From the NCBI GenBank assembly GCA_003242205.1, contig QGUR01000153.1:1-10516 (forward strand): a stretch of DNA of 10,516 bases, written 5' to 3'. This DNA is from Chloroflexota bacterium. Its GTDB lineage: Bacteria > Chloroflexota > Anaerolineae > Aggregatilineales > Phototrophicaceae. Below are positions 1 to 6,653 of this stretch, one piece after another. The position numbers and the translations under genes are program-made. Each line of letters opens with the position of its first letter. Position 1 is the first letter of the stretch. Under the pieces are notes generated by a model. It was not told where the DNA came from. It made no database searches and saw nothing but the letters and a program-made list of their open reading frames with translations.

Positions 1-295
1 AAAAAGAAATCCCACCATAAAAATCCGACAGTCCCTGTGCCATCAACACAGGTATTGGTGCCAGATCCGCAAATGCCTCGCTCAACATCGTGAGCGTTGC
101 AGGCATGATCGTTTCCGCATCAAACAAATCGCCAGCGACAGTGACTACGTCGGCTGATTCAGACCGCGCCAATGCACAAATATCGGCAAGAATCGCTTTC
201 AGCGTCTCGCGCCGCTCACGCCCAGTCAGAATGGAAAAATCATCGTCAAGGAACGCATGATCGAGATGAAGATCTGAAAAGTGGAGTACCTTCAT
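1..295 (-). CDS. Metallophosphoesterase of the SbcD/Mre11 (DNA repair exonuclease) type, C-terminus beyond window
   Basis: This gene was read directly from the minus strand. ATG is at 293-295 and the frame stays open for 98 codons to the window edge. The protein starts MKVLHFSDLHLD, the classic first metal-binding motif (D8, H10), and has GDLFD at residues 55-59, the second motif. This pairing at the very N-terminus is typical of calcineurin-like phosphoesterases of the SbcD/Mre11/YfcE group. The third motif, normally GNHD, should follow the strand IPVLMAQ. Here the residues are G88-L-S-D91, so the usual Asn and His are absent. The start is placed at the only Met directly before the first motif. 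Shine-Dalgarno support is poor. The gene is transcribed in the same direction as the sugar operon but lies 276 bp beyond the kinase and looks unrelated to it. Activity as a nuclease is not assured given the third motif. Confidence 0.85.
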   Translation of the reverse strand, partial: MKVLHFSDLHLDHAFLDDDFSILTGRERRETLKAILADICALARSESADVVTVAGDLFDAETIMPATLTMLSEAFADLAPIPVLMAQGLSDFYGGISF

Positions 296-340
296 AGGAA
301 AATACGTCAAATCCTCATACTAATCTATAAACTCAGTTCA

Positions 341-346
341 ATTATA
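341..346 (-). promoter_or_regulatory. Candidate -10 box for the metallophosphoesterase gene
   Basis: On the minus strand this reads TATAAT, a perfect sigma-70-type -10, about 45 bases before the ATG at 295. No convincing -35 hexamer sits 16-18 bases upstream. The region where one would lie falls inside the left arm of the inverted repeat at 357-398. The call rests on one hexamer in an AT-rich gap. Confidence 0.3.
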
Positions 347-356
347 GGCGATTAAG

Positions 357-398
357 CTCGATAGTTCCGTAAAGGGAAAGATTTACAGGACTATAGAG
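357..398. repeat. Long imperfect inverted repeat (17-bp arms) in the gap after the kinase gene
   Basis: The arms are 357-373 and 382-398, with an 8-base loop. Fourteen of 17 positions are complementary; mismatches lie at the fourth, tenth and twelfth positions of the arm, and one of these can wobble in RNA. No T-run follows on either strand, so it is not a textbook intrinsic terminator. It lies between the kinase stop at 572 and the metallophosphoesterase start at 295. It could end or stabilise the sugar-operon transcript, or act as an operator near the candidate -10 at 341-346. Confidence 0.6.
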
Positions 399-571
399 CC
401 ATTGCCGCGCCTACAACTGGCAAGTGAACGCGCAATTTAGCTACTTAGCGGGCCGATCAGCCCTGCAAGGAGCGCTAGAGCTAATCTGTAAATTCGATGT
501 ACCACCGCACAGGAGGTATGTAGGAGCCAGAACTATTTAATTGAGAGCCCTCAGCGTCTGTGGCCTTCCGC

Positions 572-2104
572 TCACAACTCGTTTAGCAAGTGGTAGCGTT
601 CCCACCAGTCGTCCATAACGTGTTCGTAGATGCGCCGGTAGAGCTGGTAGACTTTCAGGTACTTTTCATGCGCTTCGGGGTTCGGTTGATGCTCACGCGT
701 CACGTGAATCACCTGGCGCATGGCGTCTTCAACGCTGCTGTACACGCCCGACGCAACACCCGCCAGAACAGCTACGCCGCGCGCGCCCAATTCTTCACCC
801 GCGGGAACCAGAATCGCGCGGCCGGTTGCGTCGGCGAACATCTGCGTCCAGAAGGGACTGCGCTTCCCGCCTCCTGCAATGTACCATTCATCGACTTCGA
901 GGTTAACCCGCATATAATTGTCGAGCATCGCCAGCGCCGTACCCTCGTAAACGGCGCGCAGCAGATGCGCTCGCGTGTGCTCTACGCTAATGCCGAAAAA
1001 CTGCGCCCGCGCCACCGGATTCAAAAACGGCGCGATCACACCGGCTGTGTTCAGGTACGGATGGTAGATCACGCCTTCGCAGCCAATTGGAATCTCCGCG
1101 GCTACCGCTTCCGCCCATTCGTAGATATTGCGGCCCTCCGCCTCGGCAGCCGCACGCTCGGCGGCACAGAACTCTTGCAGGAACCACTCTAGGTTCATCG
1201 TTCCCGCCGTATTCACCAACGAGCGCACCCAACCACCATTTCCAGCGCGCGTTTGCACGCCAATGCCCGCTGGCTCAAATGACGGTTCGGCATAGATGAA
1301 ATTGTTGAGAAAGCTTGTGCCGACGATGGTACATGCCTGACCGGGCCGGTATGCTCCTGCCCCTAACGTCGACGCCGCCACATCGACCAACCCGGCAACG
1401 ACTGGAATGCCCGCTCGCAGGCCCGTTGCCTGGGCAACTTCCGGCAGCAATTCGCCGGTGATCTCGTCGGAGTCGAGCACTTCGGGAAGCAGTCGCCGTG
1501 TCGATTCGATGCCGCAGGCGCGAAGCAACGTATCAGAGTAGGCGCTCGCGCGCAGGTCGTAGGGCGTATAGCCTGCATCGGAATGCTCGGTCGCGATTTT
1601 GCCCGTCAGCTTAAAGCGAATCCAGTCTTTGCAGAAAACCGACCAGCGCGCCCGCTCCAGTGTTTCAGGTTCATTTTCCTGAAGCCAGCGCAGAACGGCG
1701 ACTGTATAACCGGGGAACATGATGTTACCGCCAATGCGGAACACCTCGTCCATCACGCCTTCGCGCTGCCAGTCAGCGATGATCGACGCCGCGCGACCAT
1801 CATTCCAGAGAATAGCGTTGCGTACCGGACGGCCAGCGTCGTCCAGCAGCCAGCTACTACAGCACATTCCGCTGAGGCCAATGCCTGCGATCTCGCCATG
1901 TCGTAGCGCCTCGCTGGACGCCACCTCGCGCAACGTGGCAAGTACGTCTTGCCACAGCGCTTCCATCGACATTTCCGACCAGCCCTGTCGTTCCCGAATA
2001 ATAGCCGGCGTGCGGCGGCTGACGACAATTTCCTCGCCGCGTAGATTAAACAGCACACTCTTGACAACCGACGTTCCGACGTCGATACCGAGCAGATACA
2101 GCAT
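572..2104 (-). CDS. FGGY-family carbohydrate kinase (LyxK/EryA/xylulokinase-like)
   Basis: This is a 510-residue protein, normal length for FGGY sugar kinases, which transfer the ATP gamma-phosphate to a sugar, polyol or sugar acid in the cytoplasm. The N-terminal actin-like fold shows the phosphate loop LLGIDVGTSVVKS (D8, T11). LWNDGRA at 99-105 is the substrate-side motif common in xylulokinases. GLVDVAASTLGAGA at 238-251 carries the probable catalytic base D241. VGTS follows at 261-264. The C-terminal domain has the adenosine-binding AGGGKRSPFWTQMFAD (410-425) and EELGARGVAVLAG (437-449). By eye it most resembles L-xylulose/3-keto-L-gulonate kinase and erythritol kinase, so the substrate is uncertain. 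It is the last gene of the operon, 9 bp after the lactonase stop. AGAGG at 2111-2115 overlaps that stop and sits 6 bases before the ATG, suggesting translational coupling. Confidence 0.93.
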   Translation of the reverse strand: MLYLLGIDVGTSVVKSVLFNLRGEEIVVSRRTPAIIRERQGWSEMSMEALWQDVLATLREVASSEALRHGEIAGIGLSGMCCSSWLLDDAGRPVRNAILWNDGRAASIIADWQREGVMDEVFRIGGNIMFPGYTVAVLRWLQENEPETLERARWSVFCKDWIRFKLTGKIATEHSDAGYTPYDLRASAYSDTLLRACGIESTRRLLPEVLDSDEITGELLPEVAQATGLRAGIPVVAGLVDVAASTLGAGAYRPGQACTIVGTSFLNNFIYAEPSFEPAGIGVQTRAGNGGWVRSLVNTAGTMNLEWFLQEFCAAERAAAEAEGRNIYEWAEAVAAEIPIGCEGVIYHPYLNTAGVIAPFLNPVARAQFFGISVEHTRAHLLRAVYEGTALAMLDNYMRVNLEVDEWYIAGGGKRSPFWTQMFADATGRAILVPAGEELGARGVAVLAGVASGVYSSVEDAMRQVIHVTREHQPNPEAHEKYLKVYQLYRRIYEHVMDDWWERYHLLNEL

Positions 2105-2113
2105 GTTTTGCCT

Positions 2114-2974
2114 CTACCCTGCGAACTTTGGTTCCGGAATGCCCTTGACGTCTGTCCGAATACGGAACAGATCGCCCGCCTGCGGCTGCGTATGGCGGCG
2201 TTCCTCGCCAAGTAGCAGCCACGCCGACGTTACAAATAGCTCGTCGAGATTGTCGCCGCCGAACATCGGGCAGGTCGGATACTGCACCGGCATTGGAATA
2301 CTCACCATGAGTTTACCGTCCGGGTCATAGCGGTCGACACGCCAGCCATCCCACATCGCGATCCAGACGCAACCCTCGCTATCCACCGTCAGGCCGTCCG
2401 GCTCGCCCTGCTCCGGTCGCAGAAAGACGCGCCGGTTGGCAATTTCGCCGCTTTCGAGGTCAAAGTCATAGGCATAGACCGTGAACACCTGCGAATCGCT
2501 GTAATACATCGTCCGGTTATCAGGGCTCCAGCCGATGCCGTTTGAGCAGGTAATGCCGGTTTCCATCGTGTGCAGCGTGCCGTCAGGATCATAACGATAC
2601 AGGCAGCTATTGCCGTTGTCGTCCGTGGTGCCGGTCCAGAAACGGCCTTTGCGGTCGACAGCGCCGTCATTGAAGCGGATATGCGGCTTATGCGCTTCGG
2701 GGTTACAGAGGAACTCAGGTGTTTCCTGCCCTACATTCCAGAAATGCAGCCCGTTCTTGAGCGCCGCAATAAACCCGCCACGCTCGCGAAAGCCTATCGA
2801 CCCGACAGGCGCGCCAAGCGAAAATGTCTCATAGCTGCTCTCGCCGTACTTCATGCGGTGAACGTTGCCGGCGAGAATATCGACCCAGTAAAGCGCTCGT
2901 TCTTCCGCAGACCACAACGGGCCTTCGCCCAACTCGTGACCAAGCGTTAATAAGTTCTCAACCTCATATTTCAT
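2114..2974 (-). CDS. SMP-30/gluconolactonase/LRE-type sugar lactone hydrolase
   Basis: The predicted 286-residue six-bladed beta-propeller hydrolyses sugar lactones to aldonates using one divalent metal. The family metal ligands are visible: Glu17 in LGEGPLW, Asn145 in CSNGIGWSPD and Asp193 in GEPDGLTVD. RFNDGAVD around residue 102 matches the conserved substrate-side stretch. The propeller continues to VTSAWLLL near the C-terminus, so the protein looks complete. A start 45 bases upstream (3019) is possible but would add 15 residues with no family counterpart and overlap the permease by 26 bp. MKYEVENLL followed by the first blade fits the family better. No clear Shine-Dalgarno precedes either start. 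It lies 19 bp after permease B and 9 bp before the kinase. Its place between transporter and kinase, with a dehydrogenase divergent, suggests it opens a lactone made from the imported sugar. Confidence 0.92.
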   Translation of the reverse strand: MKYEVENLLTLGHELGEGPLWSAEERALYWVDILAGNVHRMKYGESSYETFSLGAPVGSIGFRERGGFIAALKNGLHFWNVGQETPEFLCNPEAHKPHIRFNDGAVDRKGRFWTGTTDDNGNSCLYRYDPDGTLHTMETGITCSNGIGWSPDNRTMYYSDSQVFTVYAYDFDLESGEIANRRVFLRPEQGEPDGLTVDSEGCVWIAMWDGWRVDRYDPDGKLMVSIPMPVQYPTCPMFGGDNLDELFVTSAWLLLGEERRHTQPQAGDLFRIRTDVKGIPEPKFAG

Positions 2975-2993
2975 GATGAACGTCTCACTATTC

Positions 2994-3968
2994 TCATGAA
3001 GCGCGCTGCGAACGCACATGCAAATAAACCGCGACAGCGAGAATAAGCCCCTGCACCATCAATTGAATCGTGTAAGGCAAACCGATGAAGCGCAGAAAGC
3101 TAAACAACAGCGCCAGAAATAACGCACCGCCCGCCGAACCGATCACCGATCCTGAACCGCCCGACAGAGACGTTCCACCGACAACTGCTGCCGCAATCGA
3201 GTCGAGATTGCGTCCGTCGCCCAGCGTCAGAGTACCCGTTCCCGCGTAACCGGACAGAATAAGGCCGGCAATCGCCGCCATCAGCCCGGACACAACATAC
3301 GCCAACACAATCACGCGATCAGCAGGAACGCCGGACAACCGCGACGCTTTTTCGTTACCTCCAACAGCATACAACTGGCGGCCAAAAACGGTCTTTTGCA
3401 GCGCGACAGCGGCAAGCGCCGTCAGGACGACCCAGAAGATGACCGCCGTAGGGATCGGGCCAACGAAGCCGGTTCCAACAAATTCAAGCGCTGGCGAGAT
3501 ATCGCCCCTCGGCGCGCCATCGGTGTAAACGTAGGCCGCGCCTCGCAAAATGCTGAACATGCCAAGCGTCACCACCAGCGGCGGGACCTTGAGCCGGGTG
3601 ATGAGCAGTCCGTTCGCCAGCCCGGTCAAAAGGCCAATACCGAGGCAAATGAGCAACGTCCCCCCTAACGTCTCGTCGCTGCCGCGCAACAGCGTCGCCG
3701 CGACGACGTTGACGAGCGTCACTACCATGGCGTTCGACAGGTCGATGCCGCCGGTAATCAGCACGTATGTCTGGCCGATGGCGAGAATGCCCAGCGCTGA
3801 CGCCTGGCGCGCAACGTTGAGCAAATGCGAAAGCTCCCAGAACGAGGCCGACACCGATCGTGCGAGCAGCAGCAACAACCCGACCGCAATCCAGATAATC
3901 GCCGCCGGAGGGAGACTGAGTTGTAGCAGCGCCCGGCGCGCCGATGACTGGACCGATTTTGCCGTCAT
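2994..3968 (-). CDS. Sugar ABC transporter permease B (RbsC/BPD_transp_2 family)
   Basis: This is a 324-residue integral membrane protein with about 8-10 hydrophobic segments. It shows the RbsC/AraH-family signatures IGQTYVLITGGIDLS (64-78), QLYAVGGNEKASRLSGV (198-214) and VVGGTSLSGGSGSVIG (262-277). It forms half of the membrane channel of a CUT2-type sugar importer, paired with permease A. The open frame extends upstream to 4121, but those 51 extra codons lie inside the permease A gene and lack membrane character. ATG at 3966-3968 overlaps the permease A stop as ATGA and has AAGGA (3976-3980) seven bases upstream, which decides the start. Translation is likely coupled to permease A. Substrate specificity cannot be read from the permease. 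Confidence 0.93.
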   Translation of the reverse strand: MTAKSVQSSARRALLQLSLPPAAIIWIAVGLLLLLARSVSASFWELSHLLNVARQASALGILAIGQTYVLITGGIDLSNAMVVTLVNVVAATLLRGSDETLGGTLLICLGIGLLTGLANGLLITRLKVPPLVVTLGMFSILRGAAYVYTDGAPRGDISPALEFVGTGFVGPIPTAVIFWVVLTALAAVALQKTVFGRQLYAVGGNEKASRLSGVPADRVIVLAYVVSGLMAAIAGLILSGYAGTGTLTLGDGRNLDSIAAAVVGGTSLSGGSGSVIGSAGGALFLALLFSFLRFIGLPYTIQLMVQGLILAVAVYLHVRSQRAS

Positions 3969-4990
3969 ACCGTTTTCCTTCGTGTCCGCAGGTAGCCGAT
4001 TGCTAGAGCGCCGATAAGAATGACACCTTTGATGATGAACTGATAAAACGGGCTGACGTTGTTGAAATTGAGCATCGTACTGAGGACGCCAAGCGTCAGC
4101 ACCGCCGCCAGCCCACCCCACAGGTCGCCAACGCCACCGAACAGGCTTGTGCCGCCCAGTACACCGGCTGTAATCGAGTCGAGGGTGTAAGGATCGCCCA
4201 CCAGCGGGTCGCCCGAACCGATACGAGACGCGAGGAAGAGCCCGCCGAGCACCGCAAATATGCTCGATAGTATGTAAACGGCCAGCTTGATGCGCTCGGT
4301 TCGCAGCCCGGACAACCGCGCGCTGGCCTCGTTACCGCCCACAGCGTAGACCGCCAAACCGAAAACCGTGCGCTTGAGTACCCAGGTTCCCACCACATAC
4401 AGAACCAGCAGGTAAATCGCGGCGTAGGGAATCGGGCCGAGCGTGCCGCCGGGACAAAACGAACAGTCAAACGGGCCAATTGCCCCGCGTGAAAGCTCAC
4501 GGAATTCACGCGTAACCGACCCGCCCGGTGAATAAAGCAGATGCAGCGTAAGCCCCTGTATCGCCGTCCCACTCGCCAGCGTGAAGATCAGCGGGTTCAG
4601 GCGCAGGTAGCCGACCCCAAAGCCGTTTACCGCGCCGATCAGCAGGCCGATGAGCAAGCACAGCAACACGATACCCGGCGTCGCTTCGGGATGACTCTCC
4701 ATTTGCAGCGCGGCGATCACCGTTGTCAGGCTGATGACCGAACCTACCGACAGATCGATCCCGGCCACCAGCATGGTCGCAATCTGCCCGATGGTGACAA
4801 TGCCGAGTACCGTCGAGTTACGTATCAGGTTGGTCAGGTTTGGGCCGGTCAAAAAGCGCTCTTGCGACGCGGCAGCCACGATCAGCAGAATGAGGAGCGC
4901 GTAATACGCCGGGCCAATTCGCCCCAGCAACCGGGTTACAGACCGGACGGAAAACGGTTGTTGCGTCAGTGTTGTCACAGAGCTGCTCAT
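3965..4990 (-). CDS. Sugar ABC transporter permease A (RbsC/BPD_transp_2 family)
   Basis: This 341-residue inner-membrane permease has the family motifs IGQIATMLVAGIDLSVGS (67-84), AVYAVGGNEASARLSGL (213-229) and GVLGGTSLFGGVGDLWGG (276-293). It differs clearly from permease B, so the channel is probably a heterodimer rather than the RbsC homodimer. Similar two-permease systems are known, such as YtfT/YjfF and LsrC/LsrD. Between hydrophobic segments, residues about 155-188 form a longer extracytoplasmic or loop stretch with a CSFC pair (C176, C179) that permease B lacks. The ATG at 4988-4990 overlaps the ATPase stop as ATGA. No good Shine-Dalgarno is visible, so coupled reinitiation from the ATPase is likely. 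The last residues overlap the start of permease B in the same way. Confidence 0.93.
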   Translation of the reverse strand: MSSSVTTLTQQPFSVRSVTRLLGRIGPAYYALLILLIVAAASQERFLTGPNLTNLIRNSTVLGIVTIGQIATMLVAGIDLSVGSVISLTTVIAALQMESHPEATPGIVLLCLLIGLLIGAVNGFGVGYLRLNPLIFTLASGTAIQGLTLHLLYSPGGSVTREFRELSRGAIGPFDCSFCPGGTLGPIPYAAIYLLVLYVVGTWVLKRTVFGLAVYAVGGNEASARLSGLRTERIKLAVYILSSIFAVLGGLFLASRIGSGDPLVGDPYTLDSITAGVLGGTSLFGGVGDLWGGLAAVLTLGVLSTMLNFNNVSPFYQFIIKGVILIGALAIGYLRTRRKTV

Positions 4991-6510
4991 GATGTAACGG
5001 GTACGGAAGTATCGGATACGCTATGGATAGCAGCCGCGGCCATCAACTGCTCCTCGGTCGCGGTCGCGCCGTCCATTTCCGCGACGATTCGACCTTCAGC
5101 CATGACCAGAATGCGGTCACTCATGCCGAGTATTTCTGGCAGTTCGCTCGACACCATGACGATACCGACACCCTGATTTGCCAGATCGCGCAGAATATGA
5201 TGTATTTCGCTTTTGGAGCCCACGTCGATCCCGCGAGTCGGTTCGGACACGATAAGTATCTGCGGTTCCATACCGAGCCACTTGCCGACGACGATCTTCT
5301 GCTGGTTGCCGCCGGACAGGTTGTTCACTTTTTGCGAGCGATGCGTCACCTTGATCGCCAGCCTGTCGATCAGGTGATGCACGAACGAGCGCTCGGTCTT
5401 TTCATCGATCAGGATCTTGCCGTTTGTCCGCCGGGACAGACTCGGCAACGCGATATTTTCATTGGCCGAGCGTATCAACACCAGCCCATCGCGCTTGCGG
5501 TCATCAGAAACATAGGCGATGCCCGCGCGGATAGCGTCGGACGGCGAGGACAAGCGTATGGGCTGGCCATTGCGTAGAAAGGTTCCCCGGTCATACGGCA
5601 GCGCGCCAAACATAATCCGCGCCAACTCGCGCTGGCCCTGCCCCTCCAGACCGGCAATGCCCAGAATTTCACCCCGGCGCACATCGAGGTTGATATCGAA
5701 CAGCTTGCCCGCAACATTCAGGTCGCGGACGCTGAACAGCACCTCGCTGGCGGGCGTACCGCGCGGCGGATAGTAATCGGTGAGATCACGACCGATCATT
5801 TTGGCAACAATGGCATCGCTGGTCAGGGACCGCGCCGGACTGGTTTCGACATGGCGGCCATCCTTCAAAATCGTGACCGAGTCCGCAATCTGGAAAATTT
5901 CGCGCATGCGGTGGGTGATATAGATGATGGCAACGCCCTGCTGTTTGAGCGCGCGAACGACATCCAAAAGATGCTCGGTTTCGACGGCGCTTAACGCCGC
6001 CGTCGGCTCATCCATGATGAACACTCGCAGATCGCGCGCCAGCCCCTTGGCAATCTCGACGACCTGTTGCTGCGCCACGTCCAGATCAGCTACCAGCCGC
6101 CGCGTATCCAGCGATACGTTGAGACGCGCCAGCATTTCGCGCGCCCGCCGGTGCATGGCCTCTGTATCGACTTGCCCGCCCCATTTTTTCGGAACCTGCC
6201 CTAGCATGATGTTCTGTGCGACATTGAGCTGGGGAACAAGGTTGAATTCCTGATAGATTGCGCCGATACCGAGTCTGAGCGCTTCGACCGGGCTGTCATA
6301 GCGCACCCGCTGACCGCCAAGCCAGATTTCGCCTGCATCAGCCTGCTCCGCGCCGGCAAGAATTTTGATGAGGGTTGACTTGCCCGCGCCGTTTTCCCCG
6401 ACGAGCGCCCGAATTTCGCCACGCCCCACAGACAGCGTGACGTTATCCACGGCGCGGACACCGGGATACGTCTTAACAATATTACGCATTTCCAAAAAGG
6501 GTTCAGACAT
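4987..6510 (-). CDS. Sugar ABC transporter ATP-binding protein, two fused nucleotide-binding domains (RbsA/MglA/YtfR type)
   Basis: The 507-residue protein has two ABC domains, the CUT2 importer arrangement. Domain 1 has Walker A GENGAGKST (38-46), Q-loop Q87, a variant signature LDVAQQQ (143-149), Walker B FIMDEPT (164-170) and switch His200. Domain 2 has the degenerate Walker A usual in this family (GLEGQGQRE, 287-295, no Lys), a good signature LSGGNQQK (398-405) and VSEPTRGIDVG (421-431), where Ser422 stands in place of the Walker B Asp. A Ser replaces the switch His near 454, which is normal for the family. Domain 1 is therefore the likely main ATPase site. GAGG lies about 11 bases before the ATG, a modest ribosome site. 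The gene follows the binding-protein gene after a 134-bp spacer with stem-loops and overlaps permease A by 4 bp. Confidence 0.96.
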   Translation of the reverse strand: MSEPFLEMRNIVKTYPGVRAVDNVTLSVGRGEIRALVGENGAGKSTLIKILAGAEQADAGEIWLGGQRVRYDSPVEALRLGIGAIYQEFNLVPQLNVAQNIMLGQVPKKWGGQVDTEAMHRRAREMLARLNVSLDTRRLVADLDVAQQQVVEIAKGLARDLRVFIMDEPTAALSAVETEHLLDVVRALKQQGVAIIYITHRMREIFQIADSVTILKDGRHVETSPARSLTSDAIVAKMIGRDLTDYYPPRGTPASEVLFSVRDLNVAGKLFDINLDVRRGEILGIAGLEGQGQRELARIMFGALPYDRGTFLRNGQPIRLSSPSDAIRAGIAYVSDDRKRDGLVLIRSANENIALPSLSRRTNGKILIDEKTERSFVHHLIDRLAIKVTHRSQKVNNLSGGNQQKIVVGKWLGMEPQILIVSEPTRGIDVGSKSEIHHILRDLANQGVGIVMVSSELPEILGMSDRILVMAEGRIVAEMDGATATEEQLMAAAAIHSVSDTSVPVTS

Positions 6511-6552
6511 AAGCTATAACCTCAAATATGAGGCTGTGTCCGCTCACATTGC

Positions 6553-6590
6553 CCTCTCCCTGCCCTCAGGCTTCCGAAGGCAGGGAGAGG
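6553..6590 (-). terminator. Strong stem-loop between binding-protein and ATPase genes (attenuator or mRNA-stabilising hairpin)
   Basis: Arms 6553-6564 and 6579-6590 are a perfect 12-bp inverted repeat (CCTCTCCCTGCC and its complement) around a 14-base loop that can add a few inner pairs. It is GC-rich and has no following T-run on the minus strand, so full termination is not expected. In transporter operons such hairpins after the binding-protein gene commonly protect its 3' end and reduce downstream expression, giving excess binding protein. A dispersed intergenic repeat is an alternative. Confidence 0.75.
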
Positions 6591-6609
6591 CGTGTCGAGC
6601 GAAAACTTC

Positions 6610-6632
6610 TGAGGCGCAGCGCTCACGCCTCA
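6610..6632 (-). repeat. Second inverted repeat in the binding-protein/ATPase spacer
   Basis: A perfect 7-bp inverted repeat has arms TGAGGCG (6610-6616) and CGCCTCA (6626-6632) with a 9-base loop. Its right arm shares three bases (6630-6632) with the stem-loop at 6630-6653, so the two cannot both form completely. It is small and may be fortuitous, but it lies in the same spacer as two other stems. Confidence 0.4.
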
Positions 6633-6653
6633 TCCTGCATCAAATCAGGATGA
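6630..6653 (-). repeat. Inverted repeat spanning the binding-protein stop codon
   Basis: A perfect 8-bp inverted repeat has arms TCATCCTG (6630-6637) and CAGGATGA (6646-6653) around an 8-base loop. It contains the TGA stop of the solute-binding protein (6645-6647). As RNA it would fold only after the terminating ribosome leaves. It could shield the 3' end of that gene or compete with the neighbouring stem at 6610-6632. Confidence 0.45.

Larger units (their letters stand above)
296..571. other. Intergenic gap without a recognisable gene
   Basis: I see no supported coding frame, tRNA or repeat array in this 276-base gap. It holds the inverted repeat at 357-398, a near-palindrome at 450-463 (GGGCCGATCAGCCC, 12 of 14 positions symmetric) and a few short fortuitous symmetries. 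Base composition is more AT-rich than in the flanking genes, as expected for a promoter and terminator region. Confidence 0.6.

Noticed and set aside
450..463. Near-palindrome GGGCCGATCAGCCC as an operator
   Set aside because: It is short, imperfect and not placed at a recognisable promoter. It is noted within the intergenic entry only.
499..504. GTACCA in the left gap as a half-site of the operator
   Set aside because: A six-base match without the partner half is expected by chance in a window of this size.
590..1192. A 200-codon plus-strand frame opposite the kinase, and similar long antisense frames over the lactonase, permeases and ATPase
   Set aside because: These are frame shadows of well-supported genes with no recognisable motifs.
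2975..3019. Longer start for the SMP-30 enzyme
   Set aside because: It would overlap the permease by 26 bp and add 15 residues with no family counterpart. The internal Met directly precedes the first propeller blade.
3969..4121. N-terminal extension of permease B by 51 codons
   Set aside because: The extension lies inside the permease A gene and is not membrane-like. The ATG at 3966-3968 has AAGGA at good spacing and an ATGA coupling overlap.
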